Positions 45,129-64,000 of a stretch of 64,000 bases of DNA are shown here, piece by piece (the stretch's first letter is position 1; every line of letters starts with the position of its first letter). Source of the stretch: Desmodus rotundus (Eukaryota > Chordata > Mammalia > Chiroptera > Phyllostomidae); the NCBI RefSeq assembly GCF_022682495.2, contig NC_071392.1:75042097-75106096 (forward strand). The letters run 5' to 3'. The position numbers were made by a program, and so were the translations under genes. The notes beneath the pieces were generated by a model that was given only the letters and a program-made list of their open reading frames with translations, made no database searches and had not been told where the DNA came from.

Positions 45129-46307
45129 CCTGGATTTTTTTTTCTTCTGTCCCCTGCCAAACACATACCCACTGCCTGCCCTCTCTAGAGTAGAAGCAAA
45201 CAGATGGCCTACCTCTCCGTGTAAAGCACAAGCTATGAAATGCACAGGATTCAGTGTCCAAAGGGTAAGATTCAGTAATACTTGTGGGAACAGTCATACT
45301 TATTTCTCAGAGTTGTAGGGAGGATTAGGTCAGAAACTATGAGAAATCCTTTTGCAAATCACGATGCAACTTACTGACACAGAGAGTGTTAGGGATAGAA
45401 ATGACAAAGAGAATCTAGAGGGGAACTTCTGGGAATGTGGCAGACTGAACTAATGTAGCTATCTCCTCACCCAGTGTCCCCTAGAACACACACACAGAAA
45501 TGCTGCAAAATAGAATTTAAAAATTGCAACATGGGCAGTTGCAAAGATTTATTTTGAAAAAGGAAACACAGTTCTTAGAATTAAGGAAGGAACACAACGC
45601 CGAATAAAAGAGAAGAGGAGGCTGTCACAGGGGCCCGTGGAAGGTTTCAGGTAGAATATGCCCTGGGTCAGGAGCTGCATTTTAATGCTTCCAGTTATAG
45701 GACAGGTGGCTTTAGCCCACCACAGGAAGGGAGCTCGGGCTGGACCTCCTGCATAAGCTCAGGACATCGAAGATGTACCTTGCCCGTGGAAAGAAGATTA
45801 AAAACTACACACACCTGTCCAAGGAAGCAGAGAACAGGGGGAAAAAATACAAGTCAACCCTGAGAGATTGTTTGTTGTCCCAAGTCTGAGCAATTGCTTC
45901 CCTTGCATCTGGATCTCTGTTATCTGCATGACGTTGGTCCTCAAGCAGAGAAAGTAAATAGAAATCTGGTTTAGGACCCTTGCAATCCCTAGCAATACCG
46001 CACAACCTCAGGAAGCAAGAAAGAACCCTGTAAGAATGTTTGCATAGTCTAGGACATATGGGACTCTCACTAACACCTACACACACAAACTGCTGAAGAA
46101 AAGCCCACAATAAAATATTATGAACTAGACAAGGAAGTAATCCACTGTAAGAAAGAGTCAGCCGACACAACAAACAGGAGAATTAACACCCTTAGAGCTG
46201 TGAGTAATACAACATGAAAAATACTATACAATATGTAATAAGTATACTTAAAAGCATTATAGATTAAAGACAAGAAAATAAACCATAATAAAAATATTGC
46301 ATTATGA

Positions 46308-46498
46308 GCCTTGGCTGGTGTGGCTCAGTGGATTGAACGCTGGACTGTGAAGCAAAGGGTTGCTACTTCGATTCCCAGTCAAGGCACATGCCTGGGTTCC
46401 CAGTAGGGGGCACTTGAGAGGCAACCACACACTGATGTTTCCCTCCCTCTTTCTCCTTCCCTTCCCCCTTCTTTAAAAATAAATAAAATCTTTTTTAA
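46308..46498 (+). mobile_element. VES SINE
   Basis: 'gccttggctggtgtggctcagtgg' to 'aaataaataaaatctttttt'. Contains 'cccagtagggggcac'. Confidence 0.9.
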
Positions 46499-46692
46499 AA
46501 AGTGGGAAAGTTAAAACATTAAAAAATGAGGGACATATGATTGAAATTAAAGACTCAATGGTGTATTAAACAGTAGACTAGACCCAGTTGGAAAGAGAAT
46601 TAGTGAACTGGAAGATAGAGCTGATGAAATCATTCAAATTTCGGGGGGAAGATGATGAGATAGAAAATTTAAAAACATGAGGGAAAGAATGA

Positions 46693-46720
46693 GTTAGATA
46701 GATAGATAGATAGATAGATA
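46693..46720 (+). repeat. (GATA)n microsatellite
   Basis: About six to seven GATA/TAGA units inside the L1/HAL1 remnant. Confidence 0.9.
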
Positions 46721-47514
46721 TGGCATATCACACCCATATACAAAATTGGGGCTCCTGAAAGAGACAGAAAGAATGGGGGGAATGTAATATTCCAATCAGT
46801 AATGATTAAGAATTTCCCAAAATGGACAAAAACCACAATCCTCAAGTTGAAGAGTCCAGAGCTTATAAACACATTATAGTGAAATTGCAGAATACTGAGG
46901 AGAAAGAGAAAAATCTTGAAATCAAACAGAAAACAGTCTGTTTGCCTAAAAACATAACAATTATATTGGCAGCTGACTTCTTATTAGCAACAAAATATTA
47001 TAGAAAAAAGAATATCTTCAAAAGACCAAGAGAAAACTCTCAACCTAAAATTCTATGCCCACTCAATTGCCATTCACATGGTGTGAAATAAGGACATTTT
47101 AAGGCAATGACTGAGATTATTTACCACTCAAAGACTTTCGCTGAAATGCCACCAAAGGATATTCTTCATAAGAAGGAAGGAGTGGAGTGCAAGAGGGAGT
47201 GGTGAGCAGACAAATTTATAGATGAGTCAGTGAGTCTAAACAAGCACTGAAAGCCACTGTTAAGAGTGTAAATTTGTCCAGCTGCTCTGTAGAGCAACTT
47301 GGCAATAACTAGTGAAGTTTAAGTAGTGAAGTTAAGCACATATTCTATGACTCAGAAATTCTACACCTAGGTATCTACCTTTCAGCAGCGCTTATATAGA
47401 TGCCAAGGAGGCAGGCACATCACTGTCCAGGGCAGCATGTTTATAATTTGGAAGCTGGAAACATCCTAAATACCCATTAGCAGAAGAATGAATAAATTAA
47501 TTGTGGTATATTCA

Positions 47515-47738
47515 TGCCCTGACTGGTGTGGCTCAGTGGATTGAGCGCCAGCCTGCGAACCAAGGGGTTGCTGGTTCGATTCCCAGTTAGGGTACATGCC
47601 TGGGTTGCAGGCCAGATCCCCAATTGGGGGCAACTGGTCAACTGGTCAATGTATCTCTCACACATGGATGCTTCTCTCCCTCTCTTTTCTCCCTCTCTTC
47701 CCTTCTCTCTGTAAATAAATTAAAAAAATATTTTTAAA
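47515..47738 (+). mobile_element. VES SINE
   Basis: 'gccctgactggtgtggctcagtgg' to 'gtaaataaattaaaaaaa'. It interrupts the L1/HAL1 3' region between 'ggtatattcat' and 'tgtgctatgttcaaac'. Confidence 0.9.
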
Positions 47739-48080
47739 ATTGTGCTATGTTCAAACAATGAAATAGTACTCAGCAGTTACAATTCATGAACTGGAGTCAC
47801 ATGAAACAACATGAATAAATGTAAAATAAAAGTTGAGAAAAATTAAAGTTTGCAGAAGAATGTATACAATATAATACCATTTAGATCGATTTTAAAATAC
47901 GCAAACCAACATTCGGTATTGTTTGAGCATGCACACTTACAGAGTAAACGTGTAAAACCACCGATGGGCTATCACTGAATCAAACATGGCAAGAAACGAA
48001 CAGTTGTTGGATTTCAGTGGTGTGTACATGCATATTTATTGTTATTCTCTGTACTTTTATGCATGTTTAAAAGATTCACA

Positions 48081-49999
48081 GTTTTTTCTTTTTAACGAAG
48101 GGATCTAGGCCTTTAGAAATAAGGGCAAAGGGGGATAAATGGCCGCATCAGTCCTCAGAGAGGATGAGCTGCGTGGATGGGATTACCGGGGAGGCTGAGT
48201 CCTGAGGCCAGGGCTTACAAGAATTAATTTTGATCATCCCCCTAAGCAGATTACCTGGCTGGCTTCCCCACCACCGATGGCCCTTCAGATGTGCAGCTCT
48301 TGGCCTCAGTCCACTCCTCCCACACCCGCTGAGCCCTTTGCTCCTGCCTCCTAAAGCCACCCCACCCTCAACCCAGTGCTGGCCAGGGATTGCCCAAATT
48401 TGGGTCCTGAGAATAGATTGGCTCAGATCTCCCCTGAATGCTCTCCCAATCAAGGGCAAATGGTGACCTGTACCACAAGAGCCAGGGAGAAATTAGTCCT
48501 AATACCCAGGACCAGAGCTCCCTGAGGAGACTGGGACCCCTGGATATCACAGTTGACAGCGTCCTCCCTAGTCCTTCCCTCCATCAGCCAAGAAGTCGGT
48601 GAAATCAACTGCTCACTGATCCTACCGGCCGAGCCAGACCCCGAAGGAGCTGCGCTGTGGCAGAACAGTCACTGGGCTTCCAGCATTAGGCTGTCAGTCA
48701 CCAGAGCTCTGTGTCCCCACCCTCCCAATGCCAGCCCCTTTCCACCATCCCTGACAACTGCCCTGCTCCCCAAGTCTGGACAGGCCTGATATCTGCAGCA
48801 GACCCTCTGGAAGGGGTGTGGGTGGGCTTGTTCAACCGCCTTCCCCACGGGGGGATCACCTTGACCACAGGATTTGGGGTGGAATCCTGACCTCTGGGGA
48901 GCAAATGAAACTTCCATCATCTCTCCAGACTTGAGGTGAGCAGACTTGAGGCTATGGGGATGAGTGGGAGGAGAAGAGAAGAAAAGAGAACTCTTATAGG
49001 GCAACATTATTTTTATTGGACAACATATAACTTCATAAGTATGAAATCATATGTTAAATAAGACAGAGCATTAACGGCATAGTTAAAAGATTCACTTTTA
49101 TTCTTTTATTTATGTGTCAGGTACTTTGGTAGATGCTGCAGATTTAAAAAAATGACTAAGATACCTCCCAACCTTCCATAAATTGGGCAAACAGAAGAGT
49201 AAACACCTGGCCTTGACAGGCCAGAGTGACTGGTGCTACCCTGGAGGGAAGGAGCACAGGGTGGGGCACAGTGGGGGCCTCCGATAGGGATGGGGTAAGG
49301 CAGGGAAGGCTGCCTGCAGGGGACTCCCCTCCTAGGGTTGAGTAAGAGATGTCCAGGCAGAGGACTTCCTTCCTGAGGATTATGGAGGGCTTGTGAACTT
49401 GGCAGCCTGTTGGAGTGAACAAAAACAATATATACCCTTGACCTTGTGAGTGGGTATGAGAGAGATGGCGTACGAAGTCCCTGACTTAGCAATCTCCTAG
49501 TACTTTTCTGGATGGGCTGGGATGTCCCAGTTGCAAAGTGTGTACCCACTCTTTCCCTGCTGAGAGGCCAGCAGAGATGTGAGAACAACCGCCTTGGGCA
49601 CCTAGTAAACAGACTTGAATGAATGATTGATTAAGTGATATAAGATAAGCCCTCTGGGCTTCCACAGGTCCCTTCTACAAGAGGAAAATCAGTAGTTCGT
49701 ACTCTGAGACAGCTACACGGGCGCGGTGCGTGGGGGTTCGAGGCTGGCAGAGCATGGGATTTGGGGCCAAGTGGAAAGGTCGGACGGTGGAAAGAGAAAA
49801 GTCTTTGGGCAGTGAAGTCTGCGCGGGGCCTCGGAGAGGGCCCTCCTGAGTGTCCCTGGTTTGATTTGGTGGAGTCTCCGGGAAAGCAGAGAGACAAGGC
49901 CCGGCATTTCGCGCATGCTGGCCTTGGCTTTCTTCCTCCGGCCCTCATGCAACACTGGGGCACGAAAGGCCACCGCGCGGGGCTGGGCCGGGCAGCCCA
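48081..49999. other. spacer upstream of CCDC136, no gene recognised
   Basis: Moderately GC-rich with overlapping short open frames on both strands. No exon with good splice signals and no clear repeat. GC and CpG rise toward 50 kb. Confidence 0.5.
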
Positions 50000-50515
50000 G
50001 GGTCAGAGCTCAGAGCGGTAGTGACGGCGCCAGCCCCGCGTGGTGGCAGTTTGAGTACGCGTTTGGAGGGAACAGGCAGGGAGGATTTGCCCATCCTTGT
50101 CCTTTTCCTGCCCCGTCACTGAGTGCATTGAGAGGGAGCAGGCCCTTACACGGGGCGCAGAGGGGTCCCCGCGCGCAGCGGGCTCCGGGCAGGACACACC
50201 GCCAGACCAGGGCATCTTGTCGCTGCCTCTTGGGGCAGACTCAAACCCCGCTCGCTGCAGTCCGCTCGCCCCTCTCCCATGGGCGTGCCCGGGCACACGC
50301 TCCCCGGCCCTTCCCGCTCCCGCGAGCCGGTGCAGGCAGGGCTCCCAGGCGGCAGCGGACCGCGGACCGCGGACAGCGGGCGGGGCGGTGTCAGGTGGCC
50401 GGGCCAGGCCCCGCCCCCTCGGCCCGCCCCCGCCGTCCCCGGCGCGCCGGCTCCGGTCCCGGCTCCGCCGCTGCGGCGTCTGCTTCGGGCCACGGCGGCG
50501 GCGGAGCGAGCGGCC

Positions 50516-63951
<13,436 letters not shown>

Positions 63952-64000
63952 TAGTAGAAAGGTGATCTCAGGGAGTCATGATGCTCTCAGCATCTGATTT

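Larger units (their letters stand above)
45420..48080 (+). mobile_element. old L1/HAL1-type LINE, ORF1 region joined to a 3' end, broken by two VES
   Basis: From about 46540 the sequence follows an L1/HAL1 ORF1 in degraded form ('gaactggaagatagagctga', 'aattatattggcagctgac', 'aattctatgccca', 'ggatattcttcataagaagg'). It continues at about 47340-48060 with L1 3'-type text ('tcagaaattctacaccta', 'gaaatagtactcagcag'). The interval between lacks endonuclease and most RT sequence. The left part (45420-46300) may be its 5' region. No intact frame. Confidence 0.65.

Overview
This is a mammalian, almost certainly bat, chromosomal window. It is dense with tRNA-derived SINEs of the VES type (head 'ccctggctggtgtggctcagtgg', tail 'aaataaaatcttta'), which are typical of bats and best known from Yangochiroptera. 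It carries three genes in the order CALU (+), OPN1SW (-), CCDC136 (+), with a tRNA-Pro gene between the last two. This is the same order as human 7q32.1. All exons were placed by reading splice sites and reading frame by eye. No database search was possible.

Layout: 0.6-4.8 kb holds a processed YBX1 pseudogene on the minus strand, split by an ORF1-only L1 that itself received a second, oppositely oriented L1 tail. 8.3-8.7 kb is the GC-rich CALU promoter and untranslated first exon. 19.3-31.7 kb holds the six coding positions of CALU (315 codons), including a tandem pair of mutually exclusive 194-nt exons; its 3'UTR runs to about 33.97 kb. OPN1SW lies tail to tail with CALU at 35.1-38.2 kb. 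39-43 kb is old retrotransposon debris, including a BovB/RTE-like reverse transcriptase remnant. 45.05 kb is the tRNA-Pro(AGG) gene. 45.4-48.1 kb is an L1/HAL1-type element broken by two SINEs. 50-51.3 kb is the CpG-rich CCDC136 promoter. Ten CCDC136 exons (521 codons) lie inside the window and the gene runs off the right edge.

The main biological result is that OPN1SW (the short-wave cone opsin, SWS1) is a recent pseudogene. Every splice site, the start, the stop, the counterion Glu and the retinal Lys remain, but exon 1 has a 1-bp frameshift and a 12-bp deletion, and exon 4 has 1-, 2- and 3-bp deletions. This animal should lack S-cone vision. Loss of SWS1 is known in several bat lineages, so this does not identify the species.

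Other points of interest are a candidate second promoter and phase-compatible first exon in CCDC136 intron 4, a reading-frame lock that enforces exclusive use of the two CALU exons, and a tRNA-head-only SINE flanked by a perfect 15-bp target duplication. I found no wholly new biological system; the unusual signals are decay, nesting and alternative-exon structure inside known gene families.
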